Assembly (NCBI RefSeq): GCF_040939455.1
Contig: NC_134106.1
Span: 82,157,001 to 82,221,000 of the forward strand
DNA length: 64,000 bases
Source of the DNA: Microcebus murinus
Taxonomy: Eukaryota > Chordata > Mammalia > Primates > Cheirogaleidae
Direction of reading: 5' to 3'
Shown here in pieces: positions 36,701 to 47,178 of the stretch. Numbering within the stretch: position 1 is the first letter of the stretch; each line of letters opens with the position of its first letter. Under the pieces are notes generated by a model. That model saw only the letters and a list, made by a program, of their open reading frames with translations, was not told the origin of the DNA and searched no databases. Both the position numbers and the translations under genes were made by a program.

Positions 36701-38744
36701 TTCCTTTTTCTACAGACAGTATCCTAATGTAATGTATTTTATCCTTGGAAATATTTTATCACATATTCATATTCCTCTGCTATAAAAATGTGAATATAAG
36801 TTTAATACTAATATTTCTTATTGCCATAAGCAAAAGAAAGTAAGATTCTACATGTTAAAAATATTGATATATATTATTATTAATATATTTTATTACTAAA
36901 TATTGTTAAAATATAGATTGAGTTATCTTTTTTATTTATTATCAGTAAAAAGCAACAAAATATATTTCCTAAAGAGATAGAGTTTTTTTAATTAGTTCAC
37001 AGGGGTATAGATCCATATAACTTTTTGCTAGAAGGAATATGAGTTCTATTCTATTATTCATTTATTCATTTTTTTTATTTCTGTCATGGTAAACTTTGAT
37101 AAAACTCATTTATAAATAAGAAAATGGAATAAGTTTTATCATGACAATGTCACTTCCTTACCCTCCCTCCACAAGGAAATATCTACTTGAGCAAATAAAG
37201 CAAGAAAACCAAGAAACCCAATGGATGAGATAATATAACAAAACTAAATAAAATTAAGAAAAATAAATACTGTAATAAAGAAGGAAAGTAGAAAGTGGCA
37301 AGATTTTGCCTACCTGCCTACAGAAGTCCTAGGTGTTTCTCATAGTTCGGTCACATGAATCCGTTTCACAAATATGTTAACGGCAGAAATGAAATCTCTG
37401 GGCCATAACCTACAGTTCTAAGATCAAAATGTCTAGAAGTAAGCCTGAAATATTGAATTTCTAATGTCCCCAGTAGATTCTTCACACTAAATTTGTGAAC
37501 CATTTATCTAACCCATTCAATTGGCCAAGTTTTCCATAAGCATAAAGCAGTGCACCATGTAAGTTATTAAACCAACTTTAATTTATAAAAGAGAGATAGA
37601 AAATAAAACCCTTCATTTGTGGTATTTGCTAATTCTCAGGTTGCAAATACTCCCACTAAGGCCGTATCAGGGTGTCAACATGATGCTACTGCACAAGGAT
37701 TTGGGATACAATGTGCACATTCATTCCTTGCTAGGCAGCACATGCTTGCTCCAGCACATCTCTGAGGACGACAGAGAAAGAGTTCCATTTGCAATGGTGG
37801 TAGATTACCTTGTAGCCAACTAGGATACTCACAGGCAAAATTAGAAAAGGTAGATGCATACTCCCCCAAGCACCTCATCTATTTAAAGGAATTACAAAAC
37901 TACCAAGGCAATCAGAAATTTAGGGGCTAAGATCCTAGAAATAAAGGAAACTCTCTTAAGAGTGCCTCACATCTACAGACCTGTCCCCACAAAAGCAACT
38001 GATAGGTCTAAAGAAGTATAAGAGAAGAGTTGAGAAGGCAAGCAGCAAGAAAATGCTAAGAGGTACATAACCTTTCCTGATTTTGGCAGAATCTCACCAA
38101 GCTAGGTGGAAAGAATTTGAAATGTGGATCTACCACAACAGCCAGGACTTGGGGGACTAAGGTTAGAGAAGAGAACCATGGAGAAATGAGCTGGAAGTCT
38201 GGCCTGCTTTATCATTCAAGATACTCTCCTAATGGCCACTACCTGTAAGAAACTAAGAGAAAAAGTGGAAGCCAAGGAATGGAGGAGCTTCAGAGAGCTT
38301 TTAGTAGACTCAAAGGGATGGAGACAAACAAAATGAGTTCACAGCTCTCCCAGGGATCCTTGAAAACACTGAATGTTTCCAGTTAAAACACTTGAAATGT
38401 GAGACCTAAAAGTGTGAGTGAGTAAGAAATAAATGAGTCCTCATAAAGATGAAAACTTATTCGCAAAGCAGCTTAGTCCTTGATTGGATTAAGGTGGTCA
38501 CCCCCTTTTCTAATCGTTTGTAGAAAGATAACGTTTCACCCAGAGTTTATAGATGGTTTTAAAACACAATTTCTGCCATTTATTAAACAGTCAGCAGGCA
38601 TTTCAAGGCACTTAACAAAGAGCTAGAGCAACAGGCAATCAATCAAGCTATTAGCATCATCATACAGTTTTCCTTCCGAATAATTAATTTACATATGCAA
38701 GAACATAGATGACAACATAAACAATTTAAGCAGAGAATTTATAT
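33777..38744. other. Long unassigned stretch
   Basis: No gene recognised and no repeat confidently named across about 5 kb. A (CAAAA)-type patch is at 36003-36026. Overlapping short frames at 35450-35680 and 35888-36112 lie on opposite strands and lack known motifs. 36720-37120 is strongly A+T-rich. 37600-38400 is purine-rich on this strand and might be the decayed 5' part of the L1 that follows; I could not confirm it. Confidence 0.4.
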
Positions 38745-38965
38745 TTGTTTTCTATTGCTGAGTAACAAAATACTATAAACTTAATGGCTTATTACTTCAC
38801 GGTTTCCATGAATCAAGCACAGTTTAGCTGGGTCCCCAGCTCAGTCTGTCACAGGCTGTAAAAGCTGGGTATGTTTTCATCTGGCGACTTAACTGAAGAG
38901 GAGTCTGTTTCCAAGCTCCTTAAGGTTGTTGTCCAAATTCATTTCTTATGGCTGTATGACTTAGA
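38745..38965 (-). mobile_element. MLT1-type LTR fragment, reverse orientation
   Basis: 'ttttctattgctgagtaacaaaatactataaacttaatggctta', 'cagtttagctgggtccccagctcagtctgtcacaggctg' and 'tttccaagctcctt' follow the reverse complement of an older MLT1-class MaLR LTR. It is truncated and directly abuts the L1 remnant. Confidence 0.65.
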
Positions 38966-39507
38966 AACAAAGTAACTGACATTAAGAATTCAACAGCTGT
39001 GTTTAATAGCAGATTAGACATAACTAAAGAGAGGAGTCTTGCTCTAGAATATAGCTAAGTAGAAAATGTACAGATGAAAGATGAAGTAAAAAAAAAGACA
39101 TAGTGAAAAGAGTATAAAAGATATTTATGACAGTGAAAAAGCTGAATGTTTGTGTAATTTTAGTCAAAGAAGGAAAATGGAATATAATGCTACTAAAGTG
39201 TTATTTGAAGAAATACTGGTCAAAATTATAAACAACTGAAGAAAGATATCAAGCCACAGTTTCAAGAACTAACAAACCCTAAGTAAGAAAATACATATAA
39301 AATTACTTTGGCTCAAATGGCCAAAATGCAGAGAAAGCAAAATCATAAATACTGCCATAAAAAGAAAAAAAAAAGAAGAAGCACATTGCTTAAAAGAAGT
39401 AATAATAATAATCACAGGTGAATAATTGATGGAAATAATGGAGGTCAGATGCCACTTAAAGTTATTAAAATGCTTCCAGTCTAGAATTATAAACTTAGAA
39501 AGGCAAA

Positions 39508-39541
39508 TATATATATATATATTCATATATATATATATATA
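39508..39541. repeat. (TA)n microsatellite
   Basis: Two TA runs separated by ttc. Confidence 0.92.
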
Positions 39542-40305
39542 TTTCTAGACTTCCCTCTAAAAAATTGAAAAAAAATTATCACTAGTAGAAAAAATTTAGC
39601 AGAAAAAAAATCACTTAAAAATGTTACTTCAGATTGAAGGACAATAATGCCAGAATGGAACTGTGGGAGGAATAAAGAGTTACAGAAAGGATAAATATGT
39701 GGCTAGCTGTAAGTTAATATTAATTGTATAAAATTGCAAAAAATAATTTCATGTAGATTTAAACTACATATATTAGTAATAAACATGCCAAAAATTTTAA
39801 AAAATTGAAGGAAAAATAGGAGTTGAACAATTTTAGCATCTTTCTGTCCAGGAAATGGTAAATTTACAAATTTATATTAACATTTACACATTGAAGATGA
39901 ACACATACTCTAATACCTTGCATACCTTCTTAAATAATAGTTAAAAATAGTAACCTGAAAAGCAAATATAGGGTAGGAACAATAAAAAACATTTGCTTGA
40001 TTGGAATGAGGCAATAGAGCACATGGAATTTAGAAACAGTGGGAAAAATAGAATAAAAATAATAAATGATGTATTTAAATGCATGTATACCAGTAAAAAG
40101 AATTAAATGTAAATATAATAATTTCTATGGTTAAAATTCAAAATATCTACATAGGATAAAGCAAGATATATTCTGCTTTATAGCACAGACATCAAAAATC
40201 TACAAGTAAAAGAATAAATATTATATTTTAGGTAAACACAACAAAAGGTAGCTGGTCTAGATACTGATACTGAACAAAATAGTTTTCAATGCAAGAAGCA
40301 TTTGT

Positions 40306-40650
40306 GGCCGGGCGCAGTGGCTCACGCCTGTAATCCTCACTTTTGGGAGGCCGAGGCGGGCGGATTGCTCAAGGTCAGGAGTTCAAAACCAGCCTGAGCA
40401 AGAGCGAGACCCCATCTCTACTATAAAATAGAAAGAAATTAATTGGTCAACTGATACATATATAAAAAAATTAGCCGGGCATGGTGGCGCATGCCTGTAG
40501 TCCCAGCTACTCGGGAGGCTGAGGCAGAAGGATCGCTCGAGCCCAGGAGTTTGAGGTTGCTGTGAGCTAGGCTGATGCCACGGCACTCACTCTAGCCTGG
40601 ACAACAAAGCGAGACTCTGTCTCAAAAAAAAAAAAAAAAAAAAAAAAAAA
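40306..40650 (+). mobile_element. Young dimeric Alu, lemur type, with perfect target duplication
   Basis: A full left and right arm are present: the start ggccgggcgcagtggctcac carries the RNA polymerase III A-box region, and the right arm starts 'ttagccgggcatggtggcgc'. The linker contains aagaaattaattgg, and the right arm has 'gtgagctaggctgatgccacggcactcac', wording I associate with lemuriform Alus and not with anthropoid AluS/Y. It ends in an uninterrupted tail of about 27 A. The 11-bp flank gaagcatttgt at 40295-40305 is repeated exactly at 40651-40661. Low divergence, a pure A-tail and a perfect duplication point to a recent insertion. Confidence 0.95.
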
Positions 40651-40663
40651 GAAGCATTTGTTA

Positions 40664-40691
40664 GATATATATATATATATATATATATATA
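40664..40691. repeat. (TA)n microsatellite beside the Alu
   Basis: About 13 AT units starting three bases after the Alu target duplication. It belongs to the target sequence rather than to the Alu tail. Confidence 0.92.
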
Positions 40692-40699
40692 GGATTATC

Positions 40700-41745
40700 T
40701 AATAAGATGAAGGGATAATACACCATGAATATAAAAATTCTAAGTTTGTTTATACTTAACACTACTGCCTAAAAATGTATTAATAAATAAATCAACACAA
40801 AAATATCCACAGTATATATGATCTACAATTTTATTCAGAAACATCACTTAACACACAAATAAGTAAATATTTCATGGGGAATTAACACCCATCTGACAAA
40901 AACTTTTGAAAATAGAAAAATAGAGAATAATTCACAACTTTTAGTATGAGGCCAGGATCATCAAACCCCAAGGGCATAGTAAGAAAGGAAAAATAGCTGG
41001 TCAAATCTCTTTCATATATATACATTTTTTAAAAATCCTAAACTAAATATTATTAAATCAAATACAATTTGTATAAACAAGATAAAATATCAGGATCAAT
41101 TCAGTTTTACTCTATGAAAGAAAGATTGGCTTGATTTTCAGAAAATAGTTAATGTGATTCATTGTATTAATATAAAGCAGGAGAAATAAAAACATACTAT
41201 CACACTAATATACTTAGAAAAATACTTTGATAAAATTAAATATTTTCCATGATAAAAAAAAGAAACCTTTAGCAAAATAGGAATATAAGAATATTTTCTG
41301 ATATGAAAAAAATGTCTACCAAAAATTCTACTACAAACATCATAATGATTGCGAAATATTGAAAACTTTCCTTATGATAACAGGAAGAAGAAGAAGAAAA
41401 AAACACTCCTATTACCATTCTGTTTTATGCTGTACTGGGACATCTGATCCACTGTATTTAATCAAGAAAAAGAAATGCAAGTTATTTGCATTGAAAAAGA
41501 AGAAATGGTTGTTATTCATAGATGATGTTTGTATCCATAGAAAACCCTCATGATTGCAGAATAGGAAAGATCCCCTTAGGACACACAAAAAATTAAACAA
41601 TTAAGAAAAAATAAAACAAGGAAAGACAAGAAAAGAAGATAGAAAATAACTAAAGATCAAATCCTAGATTTATATATTTGCTTAGTAAAGTCACTGGATG
41701 AAATAAATAAAAATACATTTCCCAAACCTTCGTTCTCATTTCTAA
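40700..41745 (+). pseudogene. L1 ORF2 reverse-transcriptase remnant
   Basis: The reading frame is broken many times. The catalytic motif survives as FIDD, encoded at about 41514-41525 inside a short frame that reads WLLFIDDVCIHRKPS; intact L1 has F-A/V-DD at this point. The next segment, encoding HRKP, corresponds to the VENPK-like stretch after the active site. Upstream landmarks of the palm domain appear in the expected order. It could not encode a functional enzyme. Confidence 0.65.
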
Positions 41746-42539
41746 CATGTAGACAGCTTGGGCATTGCCACTCCTATCCTTACAATAAGAAATAATTGGA
41801 CAAACTGCAAATCAGTGACTTTTTATGAACCCATCGATAGTTTACTGAAATATCTACAGAAACACGTATTTCCAGAAAGACACAGTCTAGATTTTCTTAT
41901 GTGGAACAGAAACTGCTAGAGTCATAAATTTGTAGAATATATGGTAATTTTGACAAATTGCTGGACGCAGATTATGAACTCTTATAGGAGTAAAGAACTA
42001 GAGGCTGCAGTCTTTGGTGGGATCCATACTTTGGAAGGTTTTACCACCAGAAACTCTACCAGGTTTTAATGGTGACGACCTAAGCAGGATCCTCTGGGCT
42101 CTGGCAGGAGGAAGAGGAGAATAATCTCTATGGGATAATTCCAGGGCCTCCTAGATATAAAAGGCTGCCTACTGGGGTGGGGTGGGGGGGGGTGAGCATC
42201 TCTGCCAGAGCTTCATCACAGCTGGAAGGAGGACATTCTCTCCTCTGTGGCCACTATAGATTCCATGGCTCATCTATAAGGGAAGAACACCTCAGCACCA
42301 GAGATTGTGACATCAAAGAAATAGACCAGGGTCACACCGTCAGGGAAAGAAATAAATGACAAGGGGGGAAACTGGACAATAGGAGAAACACTTAGGGAAG
42401 TAACAGCCCTGAGGGACAGGTCTACTAAAAGTCAGAGATTTAATCAGAAGAGTGTACAACCACCCTCTCCCCCCCACCACTTTACTCCCTCATCAACAGG
42501 GCTTTGCTATAGGAGCCAGGGCGAGTGGACTGGAATTCG
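41746..42539. other. Unassigned sequence, partly GC-richer
   Basis: A G-rich run (ggggtggggtggggggggg type) lies at about 42173-42192 and a C-rich run near 42466-42480. 42480-42539 might already belong to the mariner element that follows, because 'gtggactggaattcgcatgagtgaacaatgacc' recalls its leader. No gene recognised. Confidence 0.4.
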
Positions 42540-43029
42540 CATGAGTGAACAATGACCACTTTACTGTACTAGTCAGCAGGGCATTAGATGCTGTCGAGTG
42601 AGCATGTGTATGGTGTGGTCATTGCATTCAAAATACTGAGCAAGTAGAACAATGAATCTACATGAAATTTTGCCGTAAGCTTGAACGTTCCTCCATGGAC
42701 ACTATTCGGATGATTCAGAAGGCTTTCAAGGACAATGCAATGAGTGCAGCACAAATAAAAGTGTGGGACAAACACTTCACAGGTGGCCAAGAATCTGTTG
42801 AAAGTGATCCATGTTCTGGAGGTACTGCAACAAGCAGAACACCTGAGAATGTTGAACATGTACAGGTTATGTTAAGAGACGCTGGGAGACCTGTGGGAGA
42901 TCCCATGGTGCCTACTTTGAAAGGGAATTAGGTGCCATTGTCTTATGTACAATGTTTATTCCATCTTCTTCAATAAATGTCTTTATTTTTCCTATTACAT
43001 GGCTGAATACTTTCTAGACAGCCCTTGTA
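42540..43029 (+). mobile_element. Mariner-type element (Tc1/mariner), internally deleted
   Basis: The element contains the start of a mariner transposase and, directly after a deletion junction at about 42860-42875, the last codons and 3' UTR, then a terminal sequence 'catggctgaatactttctagacagcccttgta'. A ta step lies at the right edge (43029-43030). The left terminus could not be placed exactly and may lie near 42480-42500. The internal deletion makes it a MITE-like derivative that would have needed transposase supplied by another copy. I am unsure which mammalian mariner family it belongs to. Confidence 0.7.
42662..42931 (+). pseudogene. Mariner transposase N-terminal remnant
   Basis: An open frame starting at ATG encodes the paired helix-turn-helix DNA-binding part of a mariner transposase: MKFCRKLERSSMDTIRMIQ, then AMSAAQIKVWDKHFTGGQES and SGGTATSRTPENVEHVQ. 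These match the 'xIKFC-KLG-S--ET--M-Q-A-G--A-S--Q---WH-RF--GRESVEDDPRSGRP-TSRT-ENV' pattern of the family. Everything from there to the C-terminus is missing, including all three catalytic aspartates. The last family residues are visible in another frame near 42895-42930 as HGAYFERE, comparable with the usual GAYFEGD ending. It is therefore a dead remnant, even though this 89-codon frame remains open. Confidence 0.75.
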
Positions 43030-43139
43030 TATAGTATGTGTATATATTCATTTATGTGCGTATATATGTACATACACACAAGTGTGTGCATTGTGTGAAT
43101 AAATGTAAATACTACCAAAAATTGTTTATATCTCTAATA
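43030..43139. repeat. TATG/CA-rich simple sequence
   Basis: Imperfect alternating purine-pyrimidine units (gtatatattcat, gcgtatatatgtacatacacaca) directly follow the mariner end. Confidence 0.7.
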
Positions 43140-43930
43140 ACATTTTTAAAAGTAAAGGAGAAAAATCAATAACACTACCAAAAAATTCAAATTGCTCTTA
43201 ATGTTATAAAGCAATGCTTAACCTCATTTATGATAGAAAAATTGCAAATCTAAATTATCTGTCAGATATAATCTCTCAGCTATTGGTTAGTAAAATAAAA
43301 AATTTGACAGTACCCTCTGTTGATGAGGTTCTCATACAGTCTTAGTGGGTATAAAAATGTTACAAATCCTATGAAGAGGAGCTTAAGAATATCTAGCAAA
43401 AAATGCATGTGCATTTGCCTTTGACCTAGTAATCCCACTGATAGGAGCCACCTAAAAGATACCTTGATAAAAAATGTGAAAAGATTATGTACAAAGTTTT
43501 TCATTGCAGAAGAAACAGCAACAAACTGGAAACAACTCAGATGTTCATCTATTAAACTGGATCAGTAGATTCAACTATGGAATATCCACAAAATGGATTC
43601 TGGAAAGTTGTAGAAATTGGTGACAAATATTACTAAGTACTATTACTGTTCAAACTCCAAGCTCTATTACTTAGTGTAAACAAAGGTTTAAAAAAAAGTA
43701 TGTATGCACAATACCATTTATTTAAGGAAGGAGATAGATAAATAAGTTGGTAAATAGATATAGATAGATAGATAGTAGATGATAGAGAGAGATGTATAAT
43801 TAAATTTTCAAAAAACAAAAGAAGAAATCAGGAAAATATGAAAATATTTTTAAAGTAGCTATCTATAGGGAGAAGGAACATTTTTGAAGGACGTCATTGA
43901 TATATTTTATAGAGATTTGAAAGAAAATTA
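43140..43930 (+). mobile_element. L1M ORF2 3' part fragment
   Basis: 'ctctgttgatgaggttctcatacagtcttagtgggtataaa', 'gcctttgacctagtaatcccactgataggagcc', 'gaaacaactcagatgttcatctatta' and 'caactatggaatatccac' follow the C-terminal ORF2 sequence of old L1s. A GATA-type microsatellite (about 43750-43780) lies within it. Heavily diverged. Confidence 0.75.
43750..43792. repeat. (GATA)n/(GA)n microsatellite
   Basis: About five GATA/TAGA units followed by a short GA run. Confidence 0.88.
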
Positions 43931-45139
43931 AATTATAAAAAGAAATTCCCAAAAATAAGGAAAAGTAAACAAATGTAAATGTGCATTCAATTTGTGCCAT
44001 AACCATCAGAGAGACATTATGCCAAGGAAATTTAAAACATGGTAATTAACTGTACAACTCTAGTGTAATATGCACTGAGACAACAAATAACTGGAAAATC
44101 TTAAACTGTTTTGTGTAACCATATTGTTGGTGGTAGTGTCAGTATTGTCATTCTAAGACCCATGTGTATAATAGGGTATAAAGCAAAGGAATAATTATAA
44201 GTTATGTTGATTCTATTATTTCCAAGGTCAATGAGAATGGGGATTCATAGAGGAGGGCAAGATAAACTTGTAAGATAGGAGAGGCTAAGTAAAAACAAGT
44301 CCATGATCTTGAATTTGTCTTGGAAGCATGAGTATATACTTGTGATGTATTTATCTCTATTCTAGCCTTATAAACTGCAAATCCCCAGAAACAATGACCA
44401 ATTTAGCTACAATGAGCACCCAACCATTCAAATTGTGGTCTTATAATAATATCTCCAAGATTCCTGGAAGAAACAGGGGAATGTATGAAATAAACCCAAG
44501 CATCTTATCAACCAGGTAATAAGAAAACAAAGACCACAAAGGGTCATGTAAAAAAGGGCTGTGTCAACTGGAGGAGGCCCCCACTTACTTATAATGGGAT
44601 AATATGAACGTCAATAATGATAACTGCAATGTATTAAAACATACTGAATATATTTAAGTTACTAAATTTATAATGATACTCAAGCAATGATTTAAAAAAA
44701 TGGTCACTGGTGAACAAAGATATTATTTTGAAATTTGACAAATAAAAGAATCAAGCATTTATATTTCCCAGTGTATATAATACAAACCATACCACTGATA
44801 AACAAATAGTAGATAATGTAATTATTTTTTTTACTGAATTATTCCAAATAATAAACAAATGAGAAATGACAGCATAGAATATAAATATTTTTCAATCCCA
44901 ATGATATAAGGAAACTTCACATTAATCATTAATGGTCATCAGTTTCACAAAAAGGGAACAATCAGACATAATGTGCATGCTGATAGAGAAACACACTCTT
45001 TGATTATCTAGTTCTGCCAAAATAGGAAGGGGAAGGTGAGAGGAAGGGAAGGATAGGAGAGGGGAAGGAACGAGGAAGAGGTGGGGAAGGAGAGACCAGA
45101 TCAGGTTTCTAGATGTAACTACCAATTTACAGGAAATAC
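43931..45139. other. Unassigned A+T-rich sequence, probably old L1 3' UTR in part
   Basis: 44580-44760 includes 'ttataatgatactcaagcaatgatttaaaaaaatgg', a phrase typical of some L1M 3' UTRs, but the match is too scattered to draw ends. A GGGAAGG purine-rich patch spans 45027-45092. Confidence 0.4.
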
Positions 45140-45738
45140 AGTAAGTATAATGATATGGTCAACGATACTATGAAGAAGCAATAAGAAGAATCTAAACTGT
45201 AGAAATGACTACAGATAAATTATGAGGGTTTTTTTGTTTGTTTTGTTTGCAAAAATTAAATTACAGAGGAAAAATTATGGAAACAGAACTTTAAATTAAA
45301 ATACTTAGGAGACCTAACCATCAATCATAATATTGAAATAATATTGAAATATTTGTGAAACCTGATATAAACACCCAGCCTATTTATAAAAAAAGACATT
45401 TATGAAACAGAAATTTTACATTTGAACAAATAATGCTATTAATGTATTAATATGTTGATTTTTAAGTTTAATTATGGTATTATGGTTATGCTTCACAATA
45501 GTCTTTTTTAAAAAATGTATTGTGAAATATTTTTGCATACAACTAAATAATATTGTCTGGGATTTGCTTTGAAATTACATAGAAGAGGGAAATGAGGGGA
45601 GGCAAGGAAGAAACCAGACAATACATTTTAAATTTTGGAATTAATTGTTGGATAATTAGAATGTGAGGGTTCATTATACTGTTTTATTTATTTTCCAACA
45701 CATTTGAAAATTTTTATAATAAAAAGTTTATAAGAAAC
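45140..45738 (+). mobile_element. L1M 3' end
   Basis: 'ttaattatggtattatggttatgctt', 'tgtctgggatttgctttgaaattaca', 'gggttcattatactgtttt' and the terminal 'acatttgaaaatttttataataaaaagtt' are the diagnostic order of an old L1 3' UTR in forward orientation, with the polyadenylation end at about 45733. Confidence 0.82.
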
Positions 45739-45992
45739 AAAATACAAGGTATAAGGTTCAGGAAAATGCCAAAGATTACATGTTGTTAATAATAATAGAT
45801 TTCTATTAAAATCAAACAACTTTCTGAGCTCTCTGAATTTATGAAAGGACAACTGGAGATATCATATATGGAAAGGAGAATATACTAGAATTTCATGTAT
45901 ATTTGAGATAGAGCTGAGGTGGGAGAGAGAGAGAGAAAGGGAGGAAGGGAAAGAGGCAAAGAGTGAAATATTGATGTGTATGTCTAATTCTA
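45739..45992. other. Spacer with GA-rich patch
   Basis: A purine-rich simple patch (ggagagagagagagaaaggg) lies at about 45921-45958. Confidence 0.6.
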
Positions 45993-46556
45993 TTAGGTTG
46001 GTACAAAAGTAATTGTAGCTTTAACATTCTTGAAATTTGTCATTTGATATTGGAATACATTCTTAAATAAATGTGGTTAAGTTATAGATCATTTTAATGA
46101 GCATTTCTCACTTTACATTTTTTTGCTAATGATTTATTACTTGCTGTTTATTTTATATTTATTTTAGAACATGGAAATGATGTTAGACAAAAAGCAAATT
46201 TGAGCCATTTTCTTATTCGAGTTCCAAATGGGTTGCAACATCAACAACGCAATTGGCCCAAGACCTGCTAACCAACGTACAGTGCAGTGGTGATTCAAGA
46301 AATTTTGCAAAGGAGACGAGGCCTTGAAGATGAGGAGTGCAGTGGCCAGCCATCAGAAGTTGACAACGACTAACTGAGAGCAATTATTGAAGCCGATCCT
46401 CTTACAACTACTGGGGAAGTTGACGAAGAACTCAACTTCATTGGCAAAAATGTATTGATTGTAATGGTTCCTATTTGATTAATAAAGATGTGTTTGAGCC
46501 TAGTTATAATTTAAAATTCACTGTCCAAAACCACAATTACTTTTGCACCAGACTAA
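45993..46556 (+). mobile_element. Hsmar1-like mariner, internally deleted
   Basis: The left terminus ttaggttggtacaaaagtaa starts directly after a TA (45991-45992), and the right end is aattacttttgcaccagactaa. Its reverse complement is the same repeat with few changes; the Hsmar1/MADE1 consensus end is TTAGGTTGGTGCAAAAGTAA. The copy is about 564 bp, against about 1.29 kb for full Hsmar1 and 80 bp for the MADE1 MITE, so it is an intermediate deletion derivative. The expected TA on the right reads ca, probably mutated. Confidence 0.9.
46171..46486 (+). pseudogene. Hsmar1-like transposase remnant
   Basis: The intact Hsmar1 enzyme (343 residues) binds the terminal repeats through an N-terminal double helix-turn-helix and cuts DNA with a DD34D core. 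It was captured in anthropoids as the SETMAR gene. Here the start is at 46171 and reads MEMMLDKKQI before an in-frame tga at 46201-46203. Downstream NINNAIGPRPANQRTVQW and SEVDNDQLRA-type sequence (with another stop) follow the family. A short deletion removes about nine codons after MG. A large deletion near 46437 joins residue about 96 to the last 13 residues (KNVLIVMVPI in the shifted frame, CNGSY originally). The whole catalytic core is absent. Confidence 0.88.
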
Positions 46557-46734
46557 CATATGCACTGTTTTTAAGTTTGATTTTTTTCATTGCGGGAGCA
46601 TATATAAACAAAAGTCATGATATTGTCTGACCTCTCAGAAAGTATGACTTAACTAAGTGGTTTTCTTTTAATAAATTACATAAATCCCATAGAAATTAAC
46701 AGTATCACGTTTGCTGGCATAGCTATGTCTGTCT
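46557..46734. other. Short unassigned spacer
   Basis: Nothing recognised. Confidence 0.4.
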
Positions 46735-46965
46735 ATAGAATGCCTTTTTGCCTCACGATGCTGGGAAATTCCTACTCATTCTTCAGAACTCGGTGCAAAT
46801 GTCATCTTCACTATGTCCCTTCCCTGTACTCTTACCAGGAAGACCCTGTCCTCTCTGTGATTAGAAAGAAATTATCACATTGGTTTGAATTACCTTTGAC
46901 ATGTTGTTTTTTTTCTGACTAGGCCTCTGTGAGAGCAAGAAGTTTGTCTATTTCTTCAGTGGTGG
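46735..46965 (+). mobile_element. L2 LINE 3' region
   Basis: 'ttcttcagaactcggtgcaaatgtcatcttc', 'ccttccctgtactcttaccaggaag' and 'gcctctgtgagagcaagaagtttgtctatttcttcag' follow the forward L2 consensus (…CTCAGCTCAAATGTCACCTCCTC… …GGGCAGGGACTTTGTCTG…). Confidence 0.75.
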
Positions 46966-47004
46966 TATTAGAAAAGAATATTAGCTTTTGTCAGAGTTCT
47001 GCAA

Positions 47005-47178
47005 CATTTAGCTAACTGTGAACATGGGCAAGTTACTTAAAGTCTCTGAATCTTAGATTCATCACATTAAATTAAGTTTAACTGTACCTACCTTACAGGG
47101 TAATTATGAGGCTTAGAGGTGATGTATGTGCTGTGTCCAGGGCAATGTGGTCACATAGTTGGCATTTATTTAACAAGA
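47005..47178 (+). mobile_element. MIR SINE
   Basis: 'gggcaagttacttaaagtctctgaatcttagattcatc', 'acctaccttacagggtaattatgagg' and 'ttggcatttattt' follow the forward MIR order. Confidence 0.82.

Larger units (their letters stand above)
38985..41745 (+). mobile_element. Very old L1 (L1M) spanning ORF1 and ORF2 remnants
   Basis: 38985-39720 carries decayed ORF1 sequence: 'aatagcagattagacataac', 'gtttcaagaactaacaaaccc', 'agattgaaggacaataatgcc'. ORF2-like sequence follows to about 41745: 'aaaatatcaggatcaattcagtt', 'gataaaattaaatattttcc' and 'ctactacaaacatcataatg', at the usual positions of the reverse-transcriptase palm. Insertions of a TA repeat (39507-39541) and a young Alu (40306-40650) interrupt it. 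The element has lost its UTRs or they are no longer recognisable. Confidence 0.65.

Noticed and set aside
42662..42931. Conserved host gene similar to GVQW/FLJ37770-like proteins
   Set aside because: The similarity is to mariner transposase N-termini, from which such annotated proteins derive. The local context is a deleted transposon with no exon evidence.
46171..46486. Possible SETMAR-like domesticated gene
   Set aside because: There is no SET-domain exon nearby, a stop after ten codons, and the catalytic core is deleted. It lies between intact terminal repeats, so it is simply a dead transposon.
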